Below are positions 26,542 through 35,414 of a DNA stretch of 64,000 nucleotides, piece by piece. Numbering within the stretch: position 1 is the first letter of the stretch; each line of letters opens with the position of its first letter. The position numbers and the translations under genes are program-made. The notes under the pieces are model-generated. The model was not told the origin of the DNA. It searched no databases and saw nothing but the letters and a program-made list of their open reading frames with translations. The stretch comes from a bacterium (GTDB lineage Bacteria > Verrucomicrobiota > Verrucomicrobiia > Limisphaerales > UBA11358), in NCBI GenBank assembly GCA_021817945.1, contig JAKAFL010000001.1, forward strand, positions 62,001-126,000, given 5' to 3'.

Positions 26542-27690
26542 TCAATGCAAAGGCACAAACAAAACGTCCACCGGGGAACCTACAAGAATGGAAACGCCGG
26601 TGGGGGATAACGTGCCATGGACCGGATCCACGGCAAATTCCGACACGTTTCCAGACCCTTGGTTGGCCGCCAATATCCAATGTCCAGAAGGATCCAATCC
26701 CATTCCCCTGGGCGTGAGTCCACCGCTATTGATATTCTGAGCTAGGTTCCATTGATTTCCACCGGTTGATCCGAGGTTGATGACCTCAATCCTGTTTGCC
26801 CCGCGCACGCTGGTGTAGAGATGCCGCCCGCTCTCATCCAATAAAATTTCAGCAGCCGTGGACTCCGAATTCTTCATGGAAGAATTTGGAAGCAGACTCA
26901 GGTTTCCGATTGGAGACAGGGATCCCAACCTGGAATTCCATGCAAACCGGGTGACAGAGCAACCCATCTCATTGATGACATAAACGCTTTGTTGATCCCG
27001 GCTGAAAACCAAATGCCTCGGGCCGGATCCAGGAGGAGTGTTCCCATGGGAGGGTTGGTCGGGATCCAGTTTCAAATCATCCGGCCCGAGCCGAAACACT
27101 CGCACCTGGTCTGTTCCCAAGTCGCAACCCAGGGCAAAAGTATCGCTTGGGTCCGCAGCCAAAAAATGAGCGTGGGGTGCTTGCTGTCGCTGCAAATTGG
27201 GGCCGTGCCCTTGGTACACATACCGCGCGGAGGGATTTTCTGGAATGCCATTGGTTAGCAGTGGAAGTATTTCAATGGTTCCGCTGGCATAATTGGCCAC
27301 CAGGATGCTTTTGCCGTTATGGGTCACTGACAAATGGCATGGCCCCACGCCTCCTGATGATTTCCTGTCCAATAGGGACAACAACCCATTTTCGGGGTTG
27401 ATGGCAAAAGTGGAAACCGAGCCCTGATTGCCATCAGGCAGTTCGTTCACGGAATAAAGATGCCTGGCATCCGGTGAAAGGGCCAGAAATGACGGGTCTG
27501 GCGCGGCGGCTGCCAGGACAGGCCGAGTCAACTTGCCCGTGTTGATGTCCAGGAGTGAAGTGTAAATCCCCTGGCTTTGGGCACCGGTAAATGTGCCGAT
27601 GTAAACCCGGCAGGAATTGCCAAAACCAGCCGGGACCATTCCTAGCAGGCCTGATACCATCACAACGGCCAGTTGTTTGTAACGCAACAT
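26542..27690 (-). CDS. secreted lactonase family protein (YbhE/Pgl-like seven-bladed propeller)
   Basis: A 382-residue protein with a signal peptide (MLRYKQLAVVMVSGLLGMVPAGFG). It belongs to the beta-propeller lactonase family, which includes YbhE-type 6-phosphogluconolactonase and muconate cycloisomerase-like proteins. Typical segments are YIGTFTGAQSQGIYTS, PDPSFLALSPDARHLYSVNE, HFLAADPSDTFALGCDLGTDQVRVF, and GSGPRHLVFSRDQQSVYVINE. Because it is exported it probably acts on an extracellular lactone or has another role. The start at 27690 was chosen for the signal peptide and avoids overlap with mqnD, 13 bp upstream. Confidence 0.87.
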   Translation of the reverse strand: MLRYKQLAVVMVSGLLGMVPAGFGNSCRVYIGTFTGAQSQGIYTSLLDINTGKLTRPVLAAAAPDPSFLALSPDARHLYSVNELPDGNQGSVSTFAINPENGLLSLLDRKSSGGVGPCHLSVTHNGKSILVANYASGTIEILPLLTNGIPENPSARYVYQGHGPNLQRQQAPHAHFLAADPSDTFALGCDLGTDQVRVFRLGPDDLKLDPDQPSHGNTPPGSGPRHLVFSRDQQSVYVINEMGCSVTRFAWNSRLGSLSPIGNLSLLPNSSMKNSESTAAEILLDESGRHLYTSVRGANRIEVINLGSTGGNQWNLAQNINSGGLTPRGMGLDPSGHWILAANQGSGNVSEFAVDPVHGTLSPTGVSILVGSPVDVLFVPLH

Positions 27691-27703
27691 GATCACACAG
27701 CGC

Positions 27704-28555
27704 TCAAACCACAAATTCCAATTCCTGGCGGTGAGGGAGCAGTCCTTTTTCAAAAGCCTTTCCTAAAAACAGGCGGATGGATTGCCTTCCCCGCTCACCA
27801 TAATCCAGGGTCCAGTGATTGACGTACATCCCCACAAAACGGTCTGCAAGGTCGCGCCCCATGTCCCGCGCATACTGTAGGGCATGCTGCACTGCTTCTG
27901 CGCGGTGGTCCAGGCCGTATTGAATGCTCGCCGTCAGTATCCGGGATATTTCCCGCCGGATATCCGGGCTGAACCTTTTGTGAATGACATTGCCACCCAG
28001 CGGAAGGGGCAACCCGTTATTCTCCTCACCCCACCAGATTCCCAGGTCCTGGCAAACCTTTAAGCCTTCATTTTGATAGGTCAATTGCCCCTCATGAATG
28101 ATCAGCCCTACTTCTGCCGATCCATTTCGCACCGCTTCAAAAATCTTGTCAAAGGGGACCACCACAAAATTCAGGTCGCGCGCCGGTTTGTTCAGCCAAA
28201 GTTGGAGAGCCAGAAATGCGCTGGTCATGGTGCCTGGCACGGCAATTCGCTTGCGGGCTATGGTTTCTCGATCCATTTTCTGCCGTGCCACAAGCATTGG
28301 ACCGTACCCATCACCCATGCTGGCGCCACTGGGTAGCAGTGCATATTGATCTGAAATGGAGGCGTATGCGTGGATGCTCACGGCGCTGATATCCAGCTCG
28401 CCCCGTGTGGCGCGTTCATTGAGGGTTTGAATATCTTGCAGGATATGCCGAAATTGAAAGCCCTTGGCCGGAATCAAATCCTTGGCCAAACCATAAAACA
28501 TAAAGGCATCATCCGGGTCGGGAGAATGACCCAAAGTGAGTGTTGTCGTTTCCAT
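27704..28555 (-). CDS. mqnD: 1,4-dihydroxy-6-naphthoate synthase (futalosine pathway)
   Basis: A 283-residue periplasmic-binding-fold enzyme that splits cyclic dehypoxanthinyl futalosine to 1,4-dihydroxy-6-naphthoate in menaquinone synthesis. Diagnostic segments are LTLGHSPDPDDAFMFYGLA (6-24), DIQTLNERA, LDISAVSIHAYA, LLPSGASMGDGYGP and LIIHEGQLTY with the conserved His. It predicts the futalosine rather than the MenFDHCEB route. A ubiX-ubiA pair at 53.7-55.2 kb could supply later steps. The 5' region leads into a 600-bp non-coding stretch. Confidence 0.92.
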   Translation of the reverse strand: METTTLTLGHSPDPDDAFMFYGLAKDLIPAKGFQFRHILQDIQTLNERATRGELDISAVSIHAYASISDQYALLPSGASMGDGYGPMLVARQKMDRETIARKRIAVPGTMTSAFLALQLWLNKPARDLNFVVVPFDKIFEAVRNGSAEVGLIIHEGQLTYQNEGLKVCQDLGIWWGEENNGLPLPLGGNVIHKRFSPDIRREISRILTASIQYGLDHRAEAVQHALQYARDMGRDLADRFVGMYVNHWTLDYGERGRQSIRLFLGKAFEKGLLPHRQELEFVV

Positions 28556-29152
28556 TCACGAAAGCATACCAGAAATGGCCGGTGTGTCACGACGAGATAC
28601 TCACCCTAATGCACTCCAATTGCCGATGCCGAACACCTGCACAAAAGTCAAACGGCACGCACGCCCGTACTCAACCCAGCCACATTCGGCCACCCCCTCC
28701 TTCGGGTTCATGCGCGGCACGAACTGCAGGCAAATCTAACGGGCGCGCGTGCTCGTTTTCGCTCAAGCCCGGGAATTTTCAGAGGCACCCCCACAGACGC
28801 CTCGGTTTTCCCGTCCCCCACCCCGTTCACCTCAACCACATAACACACGCAAACCAACGCAACAACTGGTTCCATAGCACAGACAATGCCAAGCATGAAA
28901 ACCCCTGTTTTTCACTCAAAATATGGCTTCGGCAAAGGTACGGCAGGTAAAGGTGCTGGCTTTTTTTTTACAAGGCGAAAAAAAATCTGCTGCCTTCTTC
29001 CTGCAATTCTTTGAGTTGCACCTCAAATTTTTCATCGCCTCGCCACCACAATCACCACAAATTTCGCTCAATGAGGCATCTCAAAATTCTTAGGGCGATT
29101 GCCTTTCATGCTGCTTTTGCCTTTTTGAAAGCCTGTGTTAAAATGTGGTCAC
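28556..29152. other. 597-bp intergenic stretch without a convincing gene
   Basis: Divergent spacer between mqnD and an alcohol dehydrogenase. On the plus strand 28,560-28,900 is unusually poor in G, with long C/A tracts, and 28,960-29,130 carries poly-T and poly-A runs. One short basic cysteine-containing frame (29,035-28,916, minus strand, 39 codons) is not supported by any motif. No hairpin with a T-tract and no clear promoter were identified. Confidence 0.5.
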
Positions 29153-30193
29153 ATGACTACAAAAGCTTTCGCTGCACACAACTCCTCCAGTCCGCTGGCT
29201 CCTTTTCTCATTCATCGGCGTTCCCTCGGTCCATTGGATGTCCAAATGGATATCCTCTACTGTGGGGTTTGCCATACGGACCTGCATATTGCGCGAAACG
29301 AGTGGGGCGGAACCACTTATCCCTGCGTTCCAGGCCATGAAATCATTGGTCGGGTAACCCAGGTTGGGACCGGTGTTTCCCGTTTTAAGAAAGGTGATTC
29401 TGTCGGTGTGGGTTGCATGGTTGATTCTTGCCGCACCTGCCCAAGTTGCCGGGATGGGGAAGAACAGTTTTGCGAGGCTGGAACCATTTTTACCTACAAT
29501 GCGCCGGATAAAAATCTTGGAGGAATGACTTTTGGTGGCTATTCCAAATCCGTGGTCGTGGATCAGTCTTTTGTGCTGAACATCCCCTCAAATCTGGACT
29601 TGGCAGCCGCCGCCCCCCTGCTCTGCGCCGGCATCACCACCTACTCACCGCTTCGGCATCATGATGTGAAGCCAGGCATGCGGGTTGGGGTCGTGGGATT
29701 GGGAGGTTTGGGTCATATGGCGGTGAAACTCGCCAAAGCCATGGGTGCCCATGTGGCTGTGTTCACGACTTCTTCAGGCAAGGTTCAGGATGCCCTTCGC
29801 TTGGGAGCCCATGAGGTTATATATTCGCGTGATGAAAACGAAATGAAAGCCCGGGCCAACAGCTTCCATTTCATTCTGGATACCGTATCCGCCAAGCATG
29901 ACATCAATCCCTATCTTCAGTGTTTGCGTCGAAACGGCAACCTCACCCAGGTTGGCGTCCCGCCTGATCCCCTGAGTGTTCACGTCTTTAACCTGGTCCA
30001 TAATCGCCGCAGTTTTTCTGGTTCACTGATTGGAGGTATTAGAGAGACCCAGGAAATGTTGGATTTTTGCGGCCAACACAAGATTGTCTCCGATATTGAA
30101 CTCATCCCCATTCAAAAAATAAATGAAGCTTATGATCGGCTCCTGAAAAATGACGTCAAATACCGCTTTGTGATTGATTTGGCCAGCCTCTAG
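29153..30193 (+). CDS. zinc-dependent alcohol dehydrogenase (YahK/CAD-like)
   Basis: A 346-residue medium-chain dehydrogenase of the cinnamyl-alcohol-dehydrogenase group, which reduces aldehydes with NADPH. Catalytic zinc ligands are in GVCHTDLH near residue 38 and PGHEIIG near 62. The structural zinc cysteines appear as DSCRTCPSCRDGEEQFC (about 93-109). The cofactor motif GVVGLGGLGHMAVKLAKAMG starts near 178. The ATG at 29153 (MTTKAFAAHN) matches the family N-terminus; an upstream in-frame start at 29135 would add six residues. Monocistronic in appearance. Confidence 0.92.
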   Translation: MTTKAFAAHNSSSPLAPFLIHRRSLGPLDVQMDILYCGVCHTDLHIARNEWGGTTYPCVPGHEIIGRVTQVGTGVSRFKKGDSVGVGCMVDSCRTCPSCRDGEEQFCEAGTIFTYNAPDKNLGGMTFGGYSKSVVVDQSFVLNIPSNLDLAAAAPLLCAGITTYSPLRHHDVKPGMRVGVVGLGGLGHMAVKLAKAMGAHVAVFTTSSGKVQDALRLGAHEVIYSRDENEMKARANSFHFILDTVSAKHDINPYLQCLRRNGNLTQVGVPPDPLSVHVFNLVHNRRSFSGSLIGGIRETQEMLDFCGQHKIVSDIELIPIQKINEAYDRLLKNDVKYRFVIDLASL

Positions 30194-30420
30194 GATGCGC
30201 TATTACAACTCGGCGGACTGCGTAATGCATCCGGGCCTGAAGACTTGATTTTACGATTGGGTTTCTCTTGATTATCGTGAGTCAAGACGGGTTTAGGGAA
30301 GTGACAGGCCGTTAATAGTGCAGGAATTTATGACTCTCTGCAGGGCTTTGGCAAAGGTGTATCCTTCTTTAAAAGAGATGGGCCAAACTGAAACCAATCT
30401 AAAAAACCAAGACCGGTTCC

Positions 30421-30711
30421 ATGGCGACATCACAAGGTGAATTTGATTTTGATGCCCCAGGGAGTGATGGGTATTACCGCTGGCTGACTGGACGCAAAAA
30501 ATCAGCCCAGGAACTGGCGCAAAAACTCAACCTTCCGCTTTTTCATCAGGTTGAAGTGTGGCTTGTGGGGGGAATTCGTCTGCGTGGCAAGCTGACTTTG
30601 CAGGAGGAATTCCTTTTGATAGACGAGGAACAACTGCGCCACCTGCCCCTGACAGTGGATCACGTGACTTTTCATATCCGCGAAATAGAGTCATGCTTAC
30701 GTTTGGATTAA
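30421..30711 (+). CDS. small conserved-type protein, possible Sm/Hfq-like fold
   Basis: A 96-residue protein of unknown function. After an acidic N-terminus and a tryptophan-containing helix (YRWLTGRKKSAQELAQKL), residues about 40-96 show alternating strands: HQVEVWLVGGIRLRGKLTL, EFLLIDEEQL, VDHVTFHIREIESCLRL. The strand-Gly-strand layout with LVGGIRLRGKL is reminiscent of the Sm1 motif of LSm/Hfq proteins, but this is pattern-based inference. The coding nature is supported by the regular strand pattern and an ATG with standard codon use. No operon partner. Confidence 0.6.
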   Translation: MATSQGEFDFDAPGSDGYYRWLTGRKKSAQELAQKLNLPLFHQVEVWLVGGIRLRGKLTLQEEFLLIDEEQLRHLPLTVDHVTFHIREIESCLRLD

Positions 30712-31010
30712 TTCCTGGTCAATTCCAACGCAGGTAGAAACCACCCCTCGAATTTTGATGCCTCAACTCAAATCGAGAACGGCAGTTCTGACAATACCTT
30801 TGAGTAGAGTAGGCGGAACGGACGGGTTGAAGAGGCACAAGGCCAATGACCGACTCGCTCCGCCTATTCTACTGAGCAAACCAAATCCGCCAAAACCGGG
30901 ACCAGCAGGTGAGTGAAACGTGGAAGTGAACCGTTCAAAAGAGGCTGTCGAAAACCTGCCGTCCTAAAAAGTCAGACCGAGCAGCTTGATTCGTACCTGC
31001 GAATTTTAAA
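30712..31010. other. 299-bp spacer with an imperfect inverted repeat
   Basis: Between the small protein gene and the minus-strand infA end. Contains the imperfect palindrome at 30,801-30,875 listed separately. No open frame, promoter or T-tract terminator was found. Confidence 0.5.
30801..30875. repeat. imperfect 20-bp inverted repeat
   Basis: The 20-bp arms 30,801-30,820 and 30,856-30,875 are reverse complements with three mismatches, sharing the core AGTAGA-TAGGCGGA. The spacer is 35 bp. It lies in non-coding DNA between convergent genes. It could be a dispersed intergenic palindrome or a long-range RNA hairpin. There is no T-run. Confidence 0.45.
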
Positions 31011-31223
31011 TCAACCAATTCGCCAGACAATTCGAGCTTTGTTGAGGTCGTAGGGAGACATTTCCATTTTCACCCTGTCACCAACCGTCAACTTAACGAA
31101 CCGTTTACGCATTTTGCCTGAAATCGTGGCGAGAACCTGATGCTTGTTGTCCAATTCCACTCGGAACATGGTGCCAGCAAGCACGTTCTGGATTCTGCCT
31201 TCAACTTCTATATGTTCTTCCAT
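31011..31223 (-). CDS. infA: translation initiation factor IF-1
   Basis: A 70-residue OB-fold protein that binds the 30S A site during initiation. Family segments: [20 protein letters not shown] (4-23), [24 protein letters not shown] (27-50) and [14 protein letters not shown] at the end. The ATG at 31223 gives the standard length; an upstream in-frame start would add 13 non-homologous residues. It lies downstream of an RRM protein gene on the same strand, with a 13-bp perfect hairpin between them. Confidence 0.95.
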   Translation of the reverse strand: MEEHIEVEGRIQNVLAGTMFRVELDNKHQVLATISGKMRKRFVKLTVGDRVKMEMSPYDLNKARIVWRIG

Positions 31224-31246
31224 GAAATTTAGGTTAAAGCAAAGTT

Positions 31247-31276
31247 CAAGGCGACGCTCCAATGAGCGTCGCCTTG
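31247..31276 (-). terminator. 13-bp perfect hairpin between RRM gene and infA
   Basis: Arms CAAGGCGACGCTC (31247-31259) and GAGCGTCGCCTTG (31264-31276) with a 4-nt loop. On the minus strand it sits 17 bp after the RRM stop and 24 bp before the infA ATG, followed by AACTTTGCTTT, a broken U-tract. It may terminate or attenuate RRM transcripts before infA, or act as a 5' leader structure of infA. Confidence 0.65.
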
Positions 31277-31292
31277 CAAGTTAAATCATTAA

Positions 31293-31658
31293 TCAATAAC
31301 GGTCACGACCACCGCCGCCACCGCCACCGCCCCCGCCACCACGAAATTCACGGCGCGGACCGCGGTCTCCACCGCCACCACCACCGGGACGTTCGCCGCG
31401 AGGACGTTCTTCCTTGGGTCGAGCAATGTTGACGGTTAAGGGGCGGTTGTCCAAGGAAGCGCCATGCAAGGCCTGAATGGCCTTCTGAGCTTCTTCGGGT
31501 GAGGACATGGTCACAAAACCAAACCCGCGAGAGCGACCTGTCATGCGGTCCATCATCAGGTTGGCTTCCATCACTGTTCCATGAGCTGCAAATGCCTCAT
31601 GGAGATCATTCTCTGTAGTGTTGAAGGAAAGATTTCCCACAAACAGTTTGTTGTTCAT
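31293..31658 (-). CDS. RRM-type RNA-binding protein with Gly-rich tail
   Basis: A 121-residue single-RRM protein. RNP2 is LFVGNLSF (4-11) and RNP1 is RGFGFVTM (44-51), with the helix [12 protein letters not shown] after it. Residues about 83-121 are Arg/Gly-rich ([14 protein letters not shown]). Such bacterial glycine-rich RRM proteins are usually cold-induced RNA chaperones. It precedes infA on the same strand, which links two translation-related genes. Its 5' side is a 250-bp spacer. Confidence 0.93.
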   Translation of the reverse strand: MNNKLFVGNLSFNTTENDLHEAFAAHGTVMEANLMMDRMTGRSRGFGFVTMSSPEEAQKAIQALHGASLDNRPLTVNIARPKEERPRGERPGGGGGGDRGPRREFRGGGGGGGGGGGRDRY

Positions 31659-31909
31659 AGATGACTCGCTGCTTAACTAACCGATTTCTGACTGTTCCCG
31701 ACTGCCGGGTTTCAAATCATCATTGAACCAAGTTCACTTGAAGATTCACCATGTTCGAAAGGTCAAATTAGTCAACAGACGGCTGAATTTAACCACCTTA
31801 GAGGAAACGATGCAAGGCAAATCTGCAGGCCAAATGAAAATGCCAATGATCGGTAACCAGCCTGCTAGACAGACTCAAAAAGCAAAATCTTTTTCATAGT
31901 ATATCCTTA

Positions 31910-32305
31910 TTAGACAACGGGTTGCTGATCATTGATGGGCGCCATCTCCTCACAAGCACGTGGGTAAAGTCGGCAGAATTGGGTCATTGCTTCGGGAGGC
32001 AATTCCCCAGCCCGGATCAATCGTTCCAGCAGATTTAGAAAACACTTCAAATGCTCCAATCTCACCGGCCAAGGTTTGACTGGTTGGCTTTGATCTCGAT
32101 TCACGGAGACGATAAAATGATAAAATCCTTGAATTGAAGCCACCTCACTGGCTGGAGCCGGTCTCCCCCTTTGAACATCTTCTGCAAGCATTCGGCATTG
32201 CAGATCAAGTGTTTTGATGACAGCGCTGGGTGGTAATTGCTCCAAGGAACGCTCAATACTAAGAAAAAAGGCTGACTTTGCGGGTATCATTCGGGATTGG
32301 CTCAT
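31910..32305 (-). CDS. hypothetical helical protein
   Basis: A 131-residue protein of unknown function, predicted largely helical and soluble. Features are a basic N-terminus (MSQSRMIPAKSAFF), a central QGFYHFIVSVNRDQ segment, and RLEHLKCFLNLLERLIRAGELPPEAMTQFCRLYP near the end. No known domain was recognised. It is convergent with nothing and divergent from a NarL-type regulator across 299 bp. The start at 32305 is the first ATG. Confidence 0.55.
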   Translation of the reverse strand: MSQSRMIPAKSAFFLSIERSLEQLPPSAVIKTLDLQCRMLAEDVQRGRPAPASEVASIQGFYHFIVSVNRDQSQPVKPWPVRLEHLKCFLNLLERLIRAGELPPEAMTQFCRLYPRACEEMAPINDQQPVV

Positions 32306-32604
32306 GCTATTTTATTAATTGGGCGAATAAATGGCCTTATGCAACGACCGGCTTTGCAGGAAATATTTTCGTAAGATCGAACAGGTGGCAATAAAACCGC
32401 AACCGGGACCGGCTTGACTCGGCTGACCGGTTCCCAAACGCATCTAAAGCGCTGGAAAAAAATCATTTTCATCATCATTTTAGGCGAAAAAACTAAGGCA
32501 TTATGCGAAGGGTGACACATTCGGATTTTACCCTTTTTAAGGTAGAAAAAGTGGCGAAATCGAATGGATGCGCTACATTACAGGGTGTTCCAGATAGAGG
32601 TTTT
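32306..32604. other. 299-bp divergent spacer upstream of a response regulator
   Basis: The spacer is AT-rich near 32,310-32,380 and near 32,455-32,500. An in-frame extension of the regulator reaches back to 32,503 but lacks homology to receiver domains. No palindrome or convincing promoter was identified. Confidence 0.4.
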
Positions 32605-33258
32605 ATGCCTATACGGGTTGTCATAGTGGAAGACCATGCATTGCTGGCTCAATCCCTGGGTTCATGGATCTCCCGACATTCACAATTCGAGCTGGTTGGC
32701 GAGGCAGCCGACGGCTTGGAAGGGTTGAAGCTTTGCATGGACCAAAAGCCGGACCTTGCCCTTGTGGACATTGAATTACCCCGCCTGGGCGGCTTGGATT
32801 TGATCCGGAAGTTATTTCCCCTTTCGCCATCTATTCGCATCCTCATCATGTCCGGTCGCACTGACCCGGACACCATCTGGAAAGTCATGCAGAGTGGATC
32901 CCATGGTTATATTGAAAAGAATTTAAAGCCTGAAAACCTGGTGGAAGCGCTGGAAAAAATAGCGCGGGGAGGGACTTTTTTTAGTGAAACTTTTTTAAAA
33001 GTAAAAAGCGCCATGCTTTCCGACCCTGATGCCTTTCAGAAAATTCTCAGCGAACGGGAGCAGGATGTGCTAAGACTGGTGGCCGCAGGCATGCCAGATG
33101 TGCAAATTTCCGTCAAACTGGCCATTTCCACATCCACGGTGGCGGTTCACCGCAAAAATGTCCGGCATAAACTTGGACTTCATAACGATCGTGAACTGGT
33201 GGCCTACGCAAGGCAATGGGGATTGGACAAGACTGCCCCTGCCGACCCATCGGCTTGA
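32605..33258 (+). CDS. NarL/FixJ-family response regulator (orphan)
   Basis: A 217-residue DNA-binding response regulator. The receiver domain spans about 1-120, with IVEDH (6-10) and the phosphoacceptor Asp in LALVDIELPR, the conserved Ser in ILIMSGR, and Lys in GYIEKNLKPE. A LuxR-type helix-turn-helix (about 150-210) has LSEREQDVLRLVAAGMPDVQISVKLAISTSTVAVHRKNV. The start at 32605 is placed at the domain boundary. No kinase gene is adjacent, so the partner is unknown; the propeller kinase at 40.4 kb has its own regulator. Confidence 0.92.
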   Translation: MPIRVVIVEDHALLAQSLGSWISRHSQFELVGEAADGLEGLKLCMDQKPDLALVDIELPRLGGLDLIRKLFPLSPSIRILIMSGRTDPDTIWKVMQSGSHGYIEKNLKPENLVEALEKIARGGTFFSETFLKVKSAMLSDPDAFQKILSEREQDVLRLVAAGMPDVQISVKLAISTSTVAVHRKNVRHKLGLHNDRELVAYARQWGLDKTAPADPSA

Positions 33259-33396
33259 TGGCCATGCGGTGCAGAAAAAAGAGGTATGCCTTGTGGGTTT
33301 CGCGGCCATTCTGGTATTCAGGAGCCGATCCGGGCATTTGACCTGCCTGTTTTGAATGCCTGCATTCACACTTGGCGGCAAATCGTGCATGCCTTA

Positions 33397-33795
33397 ATGT
33401 TAGCCATGATTGTAAACGGCTTACTAAATCCCAGCATGCTGTCGCTGCTGGCGCGCATCCGCCACACAAACGCATTGGTTATTGCAGATCGCGGCTTTCC
33501 CTTCTGGCCCGCGATCGAGACCGTGGATGTTTCGGTGGTGGATGACCTGCCTACCGTGTGTCAATTGATTCAAGCGCTCCGTGCCAACCATCAATTCACC
33601 CAGGCTTTTCAGGCCCGGGAATTTCTTCGTCACAACTCCAGGGTTGTTCGTGAAAAATTTGAAACGGCTCTTCATGGCATTCCTACGCGCTTTGTGCCCC
33701 ACACGGAATTTAAAAAACAGGTCCCCCTTGCCATTGGATTGATCCGCACTGGTGACACCATCCAATACGCCAACACCCTCCTGGTTTCCGGATAA
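33397..33795 (+). CDS. RbsD/FucU family sugar mutarotase
   Basis: A 132-residue member of the RbsD/FucU family, which interconverts pyranose anomers or forms of ribose or fucose. The N-terminal block GLLNPSMLSLLARIRHTNALVIADRGFPF keeps the catalytic His (HTN) and Asp (IADRG), although the usual HTD is HTN. The C-terminal IRTGDTIQYANTLL keeps the Tyr and Asn that contact the sugar. Given L-fucose isomerase 2 kb downstream, a FucU role is likelier than ribose pyranase (inference). The start is uncertain among ATGs at 33397 and 33406. Its stop overlaps the next start (TAATG). Confidence 0.82.
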   Translation: MLAMIVNGLLNPSMLSLLARIRHTNALVIADRGFPFWPAIETVDVSVVDDLPTVCQLIQALRANHQFTQAFQAREFLRHNSRVVREKFETALHGIPTRFVPHTEFKKQVPLAIGLIRTGDTIQYANTLLVSG

Positions 33796-35393
33796 TGCCA
33801 GCACCCGCTGTTCTCATGTGCTCTCATCCCAGAAGGCCATACCGCGGCCTGTTTTTCCGCTTGGTGATTTGCGCCGGGATGTTTTGCGTGCTTTTTACTT
33901 CCAGGCCTTTGCTTGCGCAGCAGGATGCCGACAACCGATACCTGGAAATCTACGAGCAGGTGCAAAAGGCCAACACCTTTTTGGATGAAGGATCCCTGCC
34001 CCAGGCGTTGGATTCCTACCAAAACGCATTGGTTCAACTGCAGAATTTCAGGCAAATCTATCCGGATTGGAACCCGGATATTGTCAGTTACCGATTTGCG
34101 GACATTCAAGATAAAGTGGCGTCACTCAAAAACCAGTTGCCCACATCCAACCCCCTCCCAACCGCAAGTGTGTCCAACTCCACACCATCAACCTCACAAC
34201 CCGCCACCGAAACCAACCGGTCCGATTCCACGATTCTCTTATTTCAGCAGCAAGTGGAATCCTTGAGGGCTCAGAACGCCCGGTTGCAAGCCCAACTTCA
34301 GGAAGCTTTGGCTCAAGAGCCTTCCCCTTCTGACCGGTCCGCGTTGGAAGCGGACGCCGAGGAAATCCGGCTTTTAATGAAGGAAAACTCCCTTTTAAAA
34401 TTGAGTCAATCCGGCCAAACTGCCCCCAGTCCATCAACCAACCGTTTTGACCGAAGCGGCAGCGCCTCATTCCAAAGCAATGCCACTCCTCCTCCCGGCG
34501 CCAGGCAAAACGCAGACATGCTGTCTCTCTCAAATGAAAACCAGGTCCTGAAACGCAAACTGGCATCAATGATGAAGGAAAATGATTTTTTGCGTCAAAA
34601 ACTGGAAAAGAATTCGGCTGAAAGCCATGTGCCGCCTCCCATTTCTGATTCCGTGGCGCATGGGTTATCCACCCGGGAAGATTTGGAAAAACAACTTTCG
34701 GAAACGGCCTCGGCCCTGGTTCAAACGGATGAAAGGTATGAAGAATCGCTGTTTGAATTGACGCGTGAGCGCAACGCCCTGGCCCGGCAGTTAATTGACC
34801 AGGGTGCTACAACTCCGGTTAATCAGGAAATTCAAATCAACACCCAGCCACCCTCAGAGGCAACCCATGAGGTGCCAACGCGCCTGATGGCTTTGAATAC
34901 CAATTCAGACACAGGATTTCTTTCCGGCCCGGCACCGGCTTTACAGGGGCACGCACTGAATGATTCTGATCCCGGCACCGCGGGCGGTGGAACTCATGGG
35001 GATGCACGATCTGTTCAAGCTGCCGCCCTCATCTCCGAGGAGCAAAAGAAGACCGCCCTGGGTGATTTCACCGCTGCTTTAACGGATCTGCAAATGGCTG
35101 CGAACCTCCAGACCAACAATCCAGAGATTCAAAACCAGCTTGGATTGACACTCGAACGCATGGGATTGAGACAGCCCGCAGAGTCGGCTTTATTGAGGGC
35201 CCTCCATCTCAACCCCCTTTTCAGTCCCGCCCATTTAAGCCTCGCCTTTTTTTATCTTTCCGAAAAACCGCCACTGGTTCAACTGGCCCGGTGGCATTAT
35301 GAACAAGCCCTGCGCCTGGGGGCGACCCGGAATGCGGGCTTGGAAAAAAGCCTGGCCTTCACCAATGAAATCGAAGCCATCCCGGCGCATTAA
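33795..35393 (+). CDS. exported coiled-coil and TPR-repeat protein
   Basis: A 532-residue protein with a signal peptide or anchor (about 20-41, LVICAGMFCVLF). A TPR-like helical pair follows (about 48-115, NTFLDEGSLPQALDSYQNAL), then a Ser/Thr/Pro linker (118-140), Gln/Leu-rich coiled coils (about 145-205 and 230-325), a flexible segment, and C-terminal TPRs (about 415-525: DFTAALTDLQMAANLQTNNPEIQNQLGLTLERMG). It probably scaffolds periplasmic complexes; no partner can be named. It is translationally coupled to the mutarotase gene. Similar architectures are common in Verrucomicrobia. Confidence 0.75.
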   Translation: MPAPAVLMCSHPRRPYRGLFFRLVICAGMFCVLFTSRPLLAQQDADNRYLEIYEQVQKANTFLDEGSLPQALDSYQNALVQLQNFRQIYPDWNPDIVSYRFADIQDKVASLKNQLPTSNPLPTASVSNSTPSTSQPATETNRSDSTILLFQQQVESLRAQNARLQAQLQEALAQEPSPSDRSALEADAEEIRLLMKENSLLKLSQSGQTAPSPSTNRFDRSGSASFQSNATPPPGARQNADMLSLSNENQVLKRKLASMMKENDFLRQKLEKNSAESHVPPPISDSVAHGLSTREDLEKQLSETASALVQTDERYEESLFELTRERNALARQLIDQGATTPVNQEIQINTQPPSEATHEVPTRLMALNTNSDTGFLSGPAPALQGHALNDSDPGTAGGGTHGDARSVQAAALISEEQKKTALGDFTAALTDLQMAANLQTNNPEIQNQLGLTLERMGLRQPAESALLRALHLNPLFSPAHLSLAFFYLSEKPPLVQLARWHYEQALRLGATRNAGLEKSLAFTNEIEAIPAH

Positions 35394-35414
35394 CCCTGCT
35401 GCCACTACTTGCAT

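Noticed and set aside
28916-29035. Short basic cysteine-containing frame on the minus strand
   Set aside because: Only 39 codons, no motif, no clear ribosome-binding site, and it spans homopolymer runs that give lysine by chance.
31321-31400. CCACCG-rich repeat taken as a tandem repeat or CRISPR-like array
   Set aside because: It is the glycine-rich coding tail of the RRM protein.
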